Shown here one piece after another: positions 23,550-34,668 of a DNA stretch of 64,000 bases; positions within the stretch are counted from its first letter, which is position 1; every line of letters begins with the position of its first letter. The stretch spans positions 124,001-188,000 of the forward strand of contig VXIS01000031.1 of assembly GCA_008704415.1 (NCBI GenBank). The letters are read 5' to 3'. The translations under genes were made by a program, and so were the position numbers. A model generated the notes under the pieces. The model saw nothing but the letters and a program-made list of their open reading frames with translations. It was not told the origin of the DNA and searched no databases. The DNA comes from Sphaerosporella brunnea (taxonomy: Eukaryota; Ascomycota; Pezizomycetes; Pezizales; Pyronemataceae).

Positions 23550-25702
23550 CGTTGACGGCCCCAGGGATCGAGCAAATCGTTAAAAGACGTAGCGTCAGCG
23601 ACCTTCTTCCGACGTTCGGTGATGATGATAGTGTTTTACGATCAAGGCGAGAATCGGCGATCGAGGGGGAAGTTATCGATTTTAACTGCCTGGAGACGTT
23701 TGAGAGAAAGAGGGAATTAAGGGAAGACCAACTGAAGAACCCTGCAGCCCAACCAACCTGCGGTGCAAACCCCCCCTCCCTTTCCGGAGTGAGTTGATCG
23801 AGTGTTCCCACTACCACCACCCCACCAAAAAACAACACGGTAAGGCTTGCGCTTTAAAGCTCACTATATGGGCGGCACTGGGTTCGGGGGGCTCACGAGA
23901 TGGGCGTGAGGAGCATGGTTCGGGATTTTGGGGAGGAGGGGGACAGCGGCAGGCAGACAGGCACTTTGGGGCGAAGGAACAACAATAATTGCGAGCTCGA
24001 TGGGAAGTTCTTTTTTGCTTTGTGTGCAGTAGTGTGACTTGTCGAAGCTGGTGGCCCTGCCGAGCAGCGAGTGAAGCTGCATGGTTGGGGGGGGGGGTGG
24101 CATACTATTTCGCGATATGTATGGTGGTGGGGGGGGGGATGTGTGGACCCACTGTCACTTGTCTTCTCTGAACGACCGAGCACTTTTGGTGGGCCATGTG
24201 GGTGGGAGGCAAAAAATCGATCATGGTGCAATTTGCACACCTGCCAGCCGTCCACTTGGCGTTTACGGCTGCCATCCACACTCTGCGAGCGGCTTCTCCT
24301 GCCTCGGTAGTTATCCCAGCAAATCCTGTGCATCCCGCCCACAAACGACTCACAAAAAAATAAAAATCAAGAAATGTATAGAAGCGTCCGCAACGCCGAT
24401 GATCTCCCCCAAGCCGATATATAGGATCGTCGCGGACGAGCGTTGCCACAGACTGGGCTGGATGGATGTCTGACACAACGTCCGGACCACTGGCGTTCAC
24501 AGCTTCTCACTCGCCGAAACCGAGACAAGGTCCCGTAGCATCGAGCGAAGTCGAACGACGAGACAGCTTTCCAGACGGACACTTGCTGCTGCCAACCAAG
24601 AACCGAACGGCCCTACGGTTCACGATGCATCGCTCGGATTAGTGTTCCCTCCTACCCATGCCACGATCACCATGCGTGCGGATTTAGCGTTTTTTTTTTC
24701 TGGAAGGCCCAGATGATGTATGTACCTTTATCGTGCGGCCCTTGCAGACATCGATCCAGTGGGGCAAATGCACGGTGACCTAGGTGGATGTGGGGGACCC
24801 GGCATGCGGGAATGGATTGGCCCCGGCGCTGTCGCCCACAAGCGTACTACTCGTTTTTGGAACGTTCTCGATGCTTGTTTGCCGCAGCGGATCTTGTGGC
24901 GCAGACAAGCAAACGAGATACACGATGTTTGTCTTGTTGGAACCCGAAAATAGGATCCTGGCCACCGTTTGTCTGCTGTTTTTGCGGCTCATCATCTTCT
25001 ATCACTCGGTTGGGCTCACCCGATGGCCGTATGCAGGTGTGATTTTATGCACACACGGCCAAGGCGGAGAATATGTGTGTGGTGTTGGCCCTTTGTGCTT
25101 CAGCCATGCGAGGAACACATATCCTGCTATATTTACTTCAGCCTGCAGCAAGGCAAGGCAGACGCATTTCTTCCTCAACTTCTCCTTTGCCTGAATACTC
25201 TCACGGCCAGAACGCACCTCTAAGGACCTCCGATATCGACTCGTATGCCGCATTCATAATTTATTCAGCAAAAGCACAGCACCCCCTCCAAGGAACATCA
25301 CTCGCACCATGGAACATCGACGTCATAGTGAAGTTCATTCACCGCTGGATCGTAACGGGCTCAGACGTGGGTGTGGGGCAACTCTTGTTGGATTGACTGA
25401 CTCCAGTGTGGCGCAGGGTCCTTCTATGGGGATGCGGATGTTCTTGTGATTTGACAGCTCACACGGCCCGTTTCCGATAGGGTTGGAGGATGGGATGACA
25501 TCTACACCCATCGAGCGAGCTTACTGATGGCTGTGGTAGTCGTTTGGCTCAGTTGCGGTACGTGCAGGATCGAGAAACAGCGTGTATATTGACTAACTAT
25601 TCAAGATCCGGAGTGAGCACTACAAACTCGACCAATTCATCAATCGACGGCCTATTCTTGCACTCAACAAATATCTTACAAAACAAAAGCCATGGCCGAG
25701 GC
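23550..25702. other. Intergenic / upstream region, 2.1 kb
   Basis: Upstream of the polyQ gene. Contains G-runs near 24087 and 24129 and several overlapping short open frames on both strands without motifs. I see no supported gene or RNA. Confidence 0.45.
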
Positions 25703-26145
25703 TTACTTCTTTTGTTCGCCCGTCATAGACTCAGGTTTACTCCCAATCGATCCTTTCTCCAACCCACCGCCCATTGTGTCTCCCGCTTTCTGCACTTTCG
25801 GACCGGCAACTCCTTCGGCTGGAACAACCTCCAAGTCAGGTCCCGCTTTTTTAAGAGTGACTGCGGGAGACGTACCATTGAATGCCTTGGAAGCTTCCAT
25901 TCCAATACCGCTTTTCTGTTCGCGGATAATACCGTGGGCCTACCAAACCATTAGTATTACCTACGGAAACTTGGAGCAATGAAAACCTTGAGTTCAACGC
26001 TGGCTCTCCGCAACATTTCCGGGTGCGAATACTCATACACCCCTTCAGTAAGGTCGTATGCTTGCAGGCTTTCGGCGACACCGAATTCGAAGCCTTCCTC
26101 ACCAAGGTGGTGAGTTGGCTTGACGATTTCTCTCTGTCCTGACAT
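25703..26145 (-). CDS. Unknown conserved-looking 131-aa protein, two exons
   Basis: Exon 1 26145-25987 (53 codons) and exon 2 25939-25703 are separated by a 47-bp intron with donor GTTTTC, a consensus TACTAAT branch and acceptor GGTAG, phase 0. The protein starts MSGQREIVKPTHHLGEEGFE and continues through a Glu/Tyr/Leu-rich stretch to AHGIIREQKSGIGMEASKA and a Gly/Lys/Pro-rich tail ending MTGEQKK. There is no signal peptide or membrane segment. The clean intron and coding-like composition support a real gene. I do not recognise the family. Confidence 0.6.
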
Positions 26146-27341
26146 GGTTTGATGTGGAGAACGAACACCGAAGCTTTGGAGGTTTTTGTCTTGTATGAGG
26201 TGGCAGGTGTAGCTATGTTTATGAGGAGGTGTGTGGGTGGATAGGATCGATTTTCGGTGCGGTAGGAAACAGTTTTATCATAACAACTAGCCTCACGAGT
26301 ATTACGTGCGATGACGATGCCATGATGGGCTGTTGTCGGTTGTGGGTGCACACAGCGGAGAGCGGCGCACCTAGCCTCTTCGTCACAGGGCCCAGGGCCG
26401 TCTCCCGAAAAGTTGCAACTGTGAGGTTCTGGAACTTCACATATCCAACCGCGTGGGTGTGCCGGATTTGTTTGTGTAAATGAGAAAGTGCCTTGCTTCG
26501 CTTGCTCACGCATCCTGGAGCCAAACTCAGCAGGAATGTATGGCCTCAAGTGCGGAGGAAAGTTCTCGCTGACCGTCTCCCATTTTGACCAGTCGTCCCC
26601 AACCGATGCACAATAAAAGTGAAACCACGGAGCAGCTGGGTCTTGAAGTGCCGCTTGATGGCTGTCCACAGACAAGCGTGCCGGACACAGTCTGTCACTC
26701 GGCTCGCGATCACTGAGGACCACAAAAAACTTCAGAGCCGGCTACAAGTCGCAATACATGTACAGAGTGGCAGTTTCCCCGTCACAGTCTTCCCTCACCT
26801 GTGGCTAATGGAGTGGCTAACAAACGCCAGCCACATGTTGATCGCTCTCGGTGGCGTAGGACAGGTGTCCCCATTTAGGATAGTGGAGCCGCAGCGACCC
26901 TCATGCGGGGTGATGGCATCATTGGTATGGATGCACACACGTGCTAAACCGACTCCCCGATAGGCAGTTGTGGAGTATGCAGGGTCCAGCTGCTCCTGAC
27001 ACCACCCAGCCGAAACTATTCTTCAAGCGTCCTCGGGACTAAGCGGAGAGCGTTTCCCCGCTCAACTGGGATCGTGTCCCGCAGTCGACATAAACATCTC
27101 CATCACCATTCACTCTGTGTCCGTGGCTTTTTCTCTCGCAATATCTATCTGGACCGACCCAGCCACTCTTTTGTTTGGCACTATCACCACGAACAACGTG
27201 TCGCCCAACCACGGTGACAACGCACACCTGCTCTGCAATCTACACTCACAGGGCTTATCCTCCAACGAAAAACTGCATCCCCCCACCCTCCCACAGCTTG
27301 CACTCGGGCCAATGTCATCGCAATACACCGGCTGCAGCTAG
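26146..27341. other. Intergenic, divergent promoters
   Basis: About 1.2 kb between the minus-strand small gene and the plus-strand membrane-protein gene. Several open frames exist but none has a motif or fits splice signals. Nothing else identified. Confidence 0.45.
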
Positions 27342-29482
27342 ATGCCCTCCTCGTTCTTTGCCTTCCAGCAAGGCTCCGATACGCGTTCGCTTCCTCCGCC
27401 TGATGCCGAATCGCTTCGATACGGCCGTTTCCGAGCCTTTTCTCCTGCCCATAAGAACAGCGTCAACAATCTTTTTTCTTTGTTCGCGGGAGAGCTCGAG
27501 CCCGAACAGCGCTTCAGTGCCGGCTATGGAAGCATCAATATCGCTACCGGATATGAGGGAGACGAGAATGTGGATGACAACGAGGAGCCAGACAATAGAT
27601 GGTGGCTGGATCGGGAGTTGATTTCTCCCCGGCGGAAGGTTGTGCAGCGGATGGTGGGGCGGTGGTGGAGGCGGTGGGCTGTGCTTGTGATGCTTCCGGC
27701 GGTGATTGTATGTTTTGACTCCACACGTGCCCAGAAGCGCCGGCTGACTTGTTCATGCAGAGTATCATTTGGTGCATGATCCCGTTCCCAACTTATCCCC
27801 TCCCCGGCGGCGATAAGAATGTGCTTTTTTCGAGAAGTGTTCATACCGGCAAAGCTGTCACCAGCGCGGAATCTTCTGCCTGGCCCCATCTTGGTGACGC
27901 AATCCACAACGTGTTCGACTTCGGCCTGCTATGGGACATGATCAAGAGTTGGTACCATAGCATTCGAGACTCGGTGCCTTCTTGGCCTCTTCCGGGCGAC
28001 CAAGATACGCCGACTCCTGGACATGGCTCCTCGCAAGTCGCCATGAACTTTTGGTTCTTTCTTTTCGTCTACTACGGATTCTACAACCTTGTTGGTTTGC
28101 TATGGATTACGAAGATATTCAACATGTATTCGCTCAACTGGTGGCCCCCCACGCTGGGATTCCCGGTATGTCACTCGCATCCCGACAGCATGGTTGCAGC
28201 TGACGGTCTAGCCCACGTTTACTTTTTTCAACTGCCTGCCTTTAGCTTGCGGTGCGCTGCTCTACCACTTCCTCCCCGGGCCAATCATCCATCAGAATCT
28301 TACGTGGATTTTCCTTACGTTTGCTACGATGTGTACCCCACTTTTAATAGCATTTTTAGTGCTCCTGTTTGAACGTCGTCGTCATCACCTGGGCGTGAGC
28401 CGGGGATTGACCGAAACACAACTGCTTTTTTCGCCGTCATCACCGGCCCGCGGCAGATATCTCAGTGCAAGCCGGGGCCGCTCCCGCTTCCGCTGGGCTC
28501 AAGGAGACGGAAGTTGGTTTTTCCTACCCCGCTCGTATCGCCGCTTTCTATGGTTTTGCTTGGCGCTGCTTTTGTCATTGATCGGCTTTGTCCTTGGGTA
28601 TGTCCTGTGCTTTTCTTGTTGTGAACAATGCTAAAAAACTAAACAGGGAGGCATATGCCGAGCTGTACCTACGCACCCTTCCGCATACCTCACTCGAAAC
28701 AGTGATGTATGTGTGGGGATGGATTGCTACCATTCACATCCTTGATATTACTACCGGTTGGATATTGGGTGCAAAAGTCGGCAGTTATCCCCTCTGCTTT
28801 TGCTTCAAGCTTTTCTTTGCCTTGACATACCAGACTTATGGTAAGTTCTTCGGAGATTCAAAAACACGCAAAATCTGACTTTCTTAGTGCGAGCGCTATA
28901 TGCCCGTCTCCGAAGCCCGAGCCAATTCGCGTACCTTCAGCTGTTGAGCAGTTCGATCGTCGTGATTTGGAGTCCTTTGACCATGACAGACATCTTCCAC
29001 CGTTCACTCATATGGCTAAATCTCAACGGCCAGGATTACGACGAGTGGAAAAAGACCGTCGGACGCTCGTTCTACATCCGTGGCCTGGCGGAGTCTGTAT
29101 CGATGGTTGCCTGGCTGGGCTGGGTTATTGTGTTGCATTATGGATGGAACACAAAGGTTTACCCATACTTCAGCTTTAAGGACAAAACGGATCCGTACAC
29201 ATTTAGCCTCACTTTCTGGGCGTCTCTGGCGACGTGGGGTTGCGAGCTTGTCGCGGGTTGGATCGTGAGGAGGATTATGAAGTATGCGTTTGGATTCCAT
29301 GTGACCAACGAGGCAGTTAGAGATTTTTGTGCTTTTCCGGAGCTACTGCCGGCGTGCATGTAGGTGTTCCTGTCAGTGAAGTGAATTTGGAGCAAGCAAA
29401 CTAACCATGGATTTATAGGGCTGTTTCGTTACACGTTTTGCAGAATATGCTGTTTTCGATAGTGAGATTGCGCTTTTACTAA
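27342..29482 (+). CDS. Multi-pass membrane protein of unknown function; frame one base short
   Basis: Six exons: 27342-27707, 27761-28165, 28246-28597, 28647-28840, 28888-29359 and 29419-29482. Each intron has a GT donor (GTATGT, GTATGT, GTATGT, GTAAGT, GTAGGT) and an AG acceptor, 47-80 bp. The exons sum to 1,853 bases, one short of a whole number of codons. The exon 2/3 junction is the problem: exon 2 ends in phase 0 at CCG, while exon 3 is clearly coding in the frame TGC GGT GCG CTG CTC TAC. A one-base loss near 28246-28252 or an unseen splice variant would explain it. The product of about 617 residues has an acidic N-terminus with RWWLDRELISPRRKVV and at least eight hydrophobic segments (for example MNFWFFLFVYYGFYNLVGLL, FLWFCLALLLSLIGFVLG). 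An Arg/Ser-rich cytosolic-type loop lies in exon 3. No family recognised. Confidence 0.65.
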
Positions 29483-29976
29483 GATACCCCAGCTGACAGC
29501 GAGTGTTTTATATTATATTTTTTACGGGTTATGATTTATTATGGAGTGGCTGGCGTTGCATTCGGTTAGAATGTACATTATGTGGGATGAAGAAAAAAGA
29601 TCATTAATTGAGCAGACCTCTATGAATTGTGCCATGAAATCGGTATATATACTTCAGTTGATGCGCGGCTGGCGGTGGAATGGACGATAGCTTCCCTGCC
29701 AATTCATAGGAGAACCTTTTTCGATTGTCTACGTTCATTGCCTTGATACGACCCGAGTGATACACTATGCAACGCTCTATGCGCCATTCCTTGTCGGAGA
29801 TGTAGTCTGATCGTTGGGTTGCTACTGTACAAGTTTAAGCTGCTATCAAAAGAGGAGCTGGCGCTTTGACCTAATACTTATGAACGAGTAAACACCCGTG
29901 TGGTGACCACACGGTGTGGAGTCATTAGGACAGCGCCACTTAAGGTGAAGCACGTGAAGAATAAAATATGTACCTC

Positions 29977-30770
29977 AGCCCTCAAAAACCTCATTGTACA
30001 CCACGTTGAGACAATGCACGTCCCTTCCAGATGTCGTCTCTGGCAACAGCAGGCTGACACGATCACCCCTTTTTGCGCGGGACAGCGCCACATATAGTTG
30101 TCCGTGACGGAATACCTCCTCCTGCACATTGACACCAACGTACTTCAGCGACTGCCCTTGGGACTTATTCATCGTCATAGAGAACGCCAAACGCACAGGA
30201 TATTGAAGCCGGATCAACTTGAACGACATATCCCCGTCAGCAGCGCTGACAATCTTGATCTTTGGGAGCATCACACTGCGTCTCAGGCCAACTCCCGTCC
30301 ATATAACAGCTGTCGCCCCAAATTAGCTACAATCCATCGCGCTGATGCCGCGAGGAAAGACTTACCACCAACAACATTCCGTTCAAGGTGCGTTACTTGT
30401 AAGGGGGTACAGTTACATAGACCCTGAATGGGATTTATGTTGTGGATGAGGATGATCGGAGCACCGACTTTCAGACGCAATTTTTGCGGAGGCACTCCAT
30501 TCACATCGAGAGAATTCAGGTATTCCTCTCCAAACGTATGTTCATCCTCGGTAGAGACGCTGTCGATGCTCTTGTACTCACGCTCATCGCCAGGTAGCCG
30601 CCCTAACAAATCGTCGTTCAGGGAGTTGACATCTACATTTCGTGCCGCGAGGACTGCTCTCTCAGCGAGGAATTCAGGAGTCGGCACACCGTCTCTCAAG
30701 CCTGGATAAACATGATCGACTAATGCTTCCACCGTGTTCAAGTGCAAAAGAAATAGATGGGAGCAACTTG
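29977..30770 (-). pseudogene. Helitron Pif1-like helicase, C-terminal fragment with frameshift
   Basis: The minus strand first gives an open frame with EALVDHVYPGLRDGVPTPEF, YLNSLDVNGVPPQKLRLKVG and APIILIHNINPIQGLCN, the typical late segment of Helitron helicases. The frame is then lost near 30300 and resumes as VMLPKIKIV..., LQYPVRLAFSMTMNKSQGQS and HGQLYVALSRAKRGD, the helicase motif V/VI end, stopping near 29977. Walker motifs and the whole Rep domain are absent. It is non-functional. Confidence 0.8.
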
Positions 30771-30829
30771 ATGTGATCTGACCGCTTGCTCTGCTCATTC
30801 CCATCGCCGTGCTAGAGTTGCGCAGTCGC

Positions 30830-31190
30830 TTCGCAGTGTCGTCGCTGAAGCTCCTCCACGGCTGCGCTCCAGAATAGTAGAGCCGGGCAGTCGCTCTGCA
30901 GTGCCGTCGCTGAAGCTCCTGCACGGCTCCACTTCAGAATAGTAGAGCTTGACAGTCGCTGCCCAGTGCCGCCGCTGAAGCTCCTCCACGGCTCCACTCC
31001 AGAATAGTAGAGCTGGACAGTCGCTCCACAGTGTCATCGCTGAAGCTCCACTCCAGAATAGTAGAGCTGGACAGTCGCTCCGCAGTGCCGTCGCTGAAGC
31101 TCCTCCACGGCTGCGCTCCAGAATAGTAGAGCTGGACAGTCGCTCCGCAGTATCGTCGCTAAAGCTCCTCCTCGGCTCCGCTCCACAATA
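30830..31190. repeat. 65-bp minisatellite inside the Helitron remnant
   Basis: The anchor agaatagtag starts at 30871, 30936, 31001, 31055 and 31120: spacing 65, 65, 54 and 65 bp, so one unit has lost 11 bp. Units contain gctgaagctcctccacggct and gacagtcgctccgcagtg. A single diverged unit occurs in the second copy at about 50710-50775. Confidence 0.9.
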
Positions 31191-31280
31191 TTAGGGTTGC
31201 GCCACCGGGTTGAGTTGAGCCTCCGGTAAACGCCACCGGAAAACGCCACACCACTGCTCTATATAGGGATAGAGATCCGC

Positions 31281-32129
31281 GGATTTGAGGAACCAATGTC
31301 TCTTCTCTCGAGCTGGGCTGAGCGTACTTGGTCCTGATCCAAGTCGAGCCTATCTTTTGAGGAAACTCGAGGATGATGAAACGCTTGCAACATTCATTCT
31401 GGGCATCATTCCGGGCATCATTTCGGGGCTGGGTTAGTCACCAGTGGGGGGGGTCTCCGTCCGTTATTATTTTTTTCGTGGTCACCACCGACTGACTGTA
31501 CATGTCGTGTTGGCACCGGGCGGTATACACAGTGAAGCCATCCCTCTGGGGAAGCCAACATCTGAAACGGCCAGCAAGATATGTATTGCGGATGGCCTGT
31601 GGGGAGGCTCGCCAATACATACATATCAGCCAGCTCGCCCGTCCGTCCGAGGGAGGGTCCGTCCGTCACAGCATTTCCTTCAGGTTCTCAGCAAATCTTC
31701 TGTGTGTTGCTTATGGTTGGGTAACAGGTGTTTTTTTTTTTTTTTCATTCTAGTCACGGTTTAAGGCTTCCCGCATCATACCACGACCGCAAGTGCAGCC
31801 ATATTTCCTCTCAGCACTGGCCACCCAACATCGTCCGGCTGACCGTGAGTTGGGATTATATATGTATATAGGGTCTAGGGTACTTGTGGAACTAGATGTT
31901 GTAAGCTTAAGCTTATGTTACAGAGTACGCGCTCTGGATACAGCGAGTGATACCGTATGGAAGCCACTCTGAACCCATGTTTCTGCTCAGAGGATCCGCA
32001 ATGCAAGAGAAATACAGACTCCTAGAGGAACGATGCATAAAACGGAAAGTGACAGTTTAAGTCGTCCATTGATCCATTAGTTACTAGGTAATATATCGCT
32101 CCCAACAATAACCCCATGTGTGAATGCAT
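31281..32129. other. No gene seen
   Basis: Contains a T-run near 31731-31745 and the segment catctgaaacggccag...caagatat near 31560 that also occurs near 13120. Otherwise nothing is recognisable. Confidence 0.4.
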
Positions 32130-32530
32130 TTATCGTTCATCATGAACTGCCTCCGCCGGTGCCGCCACTACTGGTTCCACCATTGCCTCCGCTGCTGCTT
32201 CCGCCGCCGCCTCCGCCGCCCTGACGTCCGGTACTGTCTCCTGCGCAGGTTGTGCGTCAACCCGGTGACTCTTGATAGTTTCCTCAGCCACCGGGATGAC
32301 TGTTTCCTCATGCTCTAGTGGCTCCTCAAAACGCCGAGTCATGGTATCCCTTATGATTGTAGTCGATTCGCTGCTGTCGTCGATGATCTTACCGACTACC
32401 TCCCGCATATCCTGCGCATCCACCTGTGGGGACGCTTCCTCCGGCTCCATATCATTTACTACCTGCCCTCGTTCCTGGGCCACCACTGGTGGGGGCGGTG
32501 CAGCAAGTTCGATCGGTTCTACCCGCATCA
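32130..32530 (-). other. Open minus-strand coding-like fragment, unknown
   Basis: The minus strand reads an acidic, Ala/Glu/Val-rich sequence (EEASPQVDAQDMREVVGKII, then RRFEEPLEHEETVIPVAEET, then an Ala-rich end and VHDER-stop). It has no start and ends its coding look at the 5' break point of the LINE on the other strand. It could be part of another element or a dead gene. Confidence 0.3.
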
Positions 32531-34530
32531 CAACAGGACTTGGCCACAACGTCCGAATGGGCAAAGCCAGAGCAGCCGAAGCCAGAATACGCAGATTGGC
32601 CAGCACTGCCGGCCTGTCACCGGAGCACCTAAGGCGTATCCAGATCGCGGCGGTCCAATCGGTGGCGCTATACGGCGCCGAACTCTGGTGGGATGGGCAC
32701 CAGAAGGGCAGACAAGAGCTACAGAAGCTGTTCAACCGCCAGGCGGGGGCCATTCTTGGAGCCCTTCCAACCACAGCGCTGGGACCGCTGATATTCAAGG
32801 CCGGACTCACAGATGCTGGCTCCATACTGTCACACCGAAGGCGGAGGTTCGCCGCAAGGCTGGCAGCCACCCCGGGCGACAACCCGGCGGGCGACCGCCT
32901 GCGCGCAGCCATTGCTGCAACCCCGGCCGAAGAGAGAGTCACGACCGCGCGACCGCTTATGCGCTTCGTCAGCAACAACGCCTTTGGCGGCGCGGCAGCC
33001 GCGCCTAAACCAGCGAATATCATGGCCAAGCTGGCCAGCGTGATTCCGGGGCACCCACACCGAATCGAACCAGTCAAGACCAGAGTACTGGCACCGCAGG
33101 GGCGCACCGTCGTGATGGAAGCCAAGCAGGCTTCGGCTTCAGCCATCATGCATCAGCCACCAACCGAGAACGCCATCGCCGTGTACTCGGACGGCTCAAG
33201 ACTGGAGGACGGCAGCTGTGGCTACGCAGAAGTCACGCAGGTGGACGCCGAGCAGAACAGATGGAGACGTACGCACGCCTACATCGGAAACAATAAGGAG
33301 GCCTACGATGCGGGGCTCTTTGGCATCGCAGCCGGCCTGGAGATGGCGCTCACATGCATCCGAAGCAGCACGAAAGGCTGCGTCCGCCTCTTCACTGACG
33401 CACAAGCAGCCCTCAAGCGCTTGCGACAAGACGGAACAGGCCCGGGACAGTGGCTGCTGCCTCCTATTACCCGCGCCGAAGCCAAATAGGGCGCCGAGGC
33501 TGGAACATGGAATATCACTGGGTGCCGGGCCACGCAGAGATGGGCAGTTAGACTGCGAGCTAGTAGGACGGAGCAGCACCAAGGGATAGGTCTCGAGCCT
33601 CTGGGGGCGAGCGCGTGACGGGCGGGGATAGTGCTGGCAGCTCGGAGGCCGAGTCGACCAAAAAGCCACAGGCTCTTGGCCGACCCCTATAAGAGGGCCC
33701 GTCTGGTCAATTCCTCGAGGGTCCTCCAGATCGCCAGTACCGCACCTCGTCTTCGCATCCTCGCTCCTCTGTTCTTTTTTCCCACACACCACGACCGCCT
33801 GGACCGTCCCCCTGTAGCTCTGCCCACGCAAGGCTGGGAGAAGTTCAGCCCGGCACTGGGCTACGGGGCTGGGCTCCCGAAGCTCAGCCTCCGGACCCGG
33901 TTCTGCCGGGCTAGGGGCAATCTTTGCAGATGTGTGATTCAGGTTTCGGTCTTTTGTATGGTTCCTTTTGGATGTTTGGTCGTCTTCTGGTTGTTTTCTT
34001 AGTACTGTACTTTTCCTTCCCCGCTGCGGAGAATAGACTAGGTGCCCGGTAACGAACTGGCCGAAAGAAGCGGCGAGCGGCCGCACCAGGCCTCTGGACG
34101 ACGACATCCTATATAACATCTCGTTGGCCACCATCGGCCGCCAGATCACTAAAGCAAAGAGACAGGACAGAAGGGCCTGGCTGGACGAGCATTGCAAGCC
34201 CAAAGGCTACTACCGACGGAGGGAGCGAGCGACCCAATCCGACCGTTGCCAAGGAAAAGAAAGCCCTTCTACCAGCTGAGGGTTGGAAAGGCTCCTACGG
34301 GGCCCTACCTCCTCCGGTCCGGGCGCCGTTCGGACGATAAGTTCTGGTGGTGTGGCTCCCGCGACACCCAGACCCGGGATCATCTCTTAAAGTTCTGCAG
34401 GAGGTGGAAAAGCGAGCAGATGGAACTGTGGCCACCAAAGAAGCGCTGGCCAGTCACCTCGGTGACTGCCCTGCTGACGGATGGCAGGTGCACGGCGGCT
34501 GTTGCCAAAAAGAAAGGCATGTAACAATGG
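32530..34530 (+). mobile_element. 5'-truncated, broken Tad1-like LINE
   Basis: The frame up to 33489 encodes the end of a reverse transcriptase (RRIQIAAVQSVALYGAELWW, LQKLFNRQAGAILGALPTT) and an RNase H domain (AVYSDGS, NKEAYDAGLFGIAAGLEMAL, RLFTDAQAALKRL). TAG at 33487 and a frame change interrupt it; the next RNase H piece (YHWVPGHAEMGS) is in another frame. About 500 bp of unrelated sequence follow. The frame then resumes near 34050 (NELAER), and the C-terminal part appears near 34230-34440 (FYQLRVGKAPTGPYLL, FWWCGSRDTQTRDHLLKFC). The endonuclease, the ORF1 region and the 5' part are missing. Tad1-like assignment rests on the GAELWW and RNase H context. Confidence 0.7.
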
Positions 34531-34579
34531 CGCAGACATTTGGGTTATACCTTTCAGGATTGTATACCAAACATCACTA

Positions 34580-34651
34580 GGGGTTGTAGCGCAGTGGTAG
34601 CGCGTTCGCTTTGCATGCGAAAGGTCCTCGGTTCAATCCCGAGCTGCTCCA
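34580..34651 (+). tRNA. tRNA-Ala (anticodon TGC)
   Basis: A full cloverleaf without intron. D arm tagcgcagtggtagcgc; anticodon arm ttcgc-tttgcat-gcgaa with anticodon TGC; T arm ctcgg-ttcaatc-ccgag; discriminator A. The acceptor stem pairs except one T-T mismatch and contains two G-T pairs, which is weak but tolerable. A 12-T run ends transcription just downstream. Confidence 0.85.
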
Positions 34652-34656
34652 TTATC

Positions 34657-34668
34657 TTTTTTTTTTTT
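34657..34668 (+). terminator. RNA polymerase III terminator
   Basis: A run of about 12 T residues starts six bases after the tRNA-Ala 3' end. Confidence 0.85.

Larger units (their letters stand above)
29890..31280 (-). mobile_element. Helitron remnant
   Basis: The left part (3' end on the minus strand) carries the palindrome ccgtgtggtgaccacacgg at about 29897-29917. Next comes the C-terminal part of a Pif1-like Helitron helicase, then a 65-bp repeat array, and at the far end a gggttgag...gcctccgg...aaacgccac segment (about 31205-31250). The same three landmarks in the same order recur in a 260-bp copy at 50.6 kb. The replication-initiator domain and most of the helicase are missing. Confidence 0.7.
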
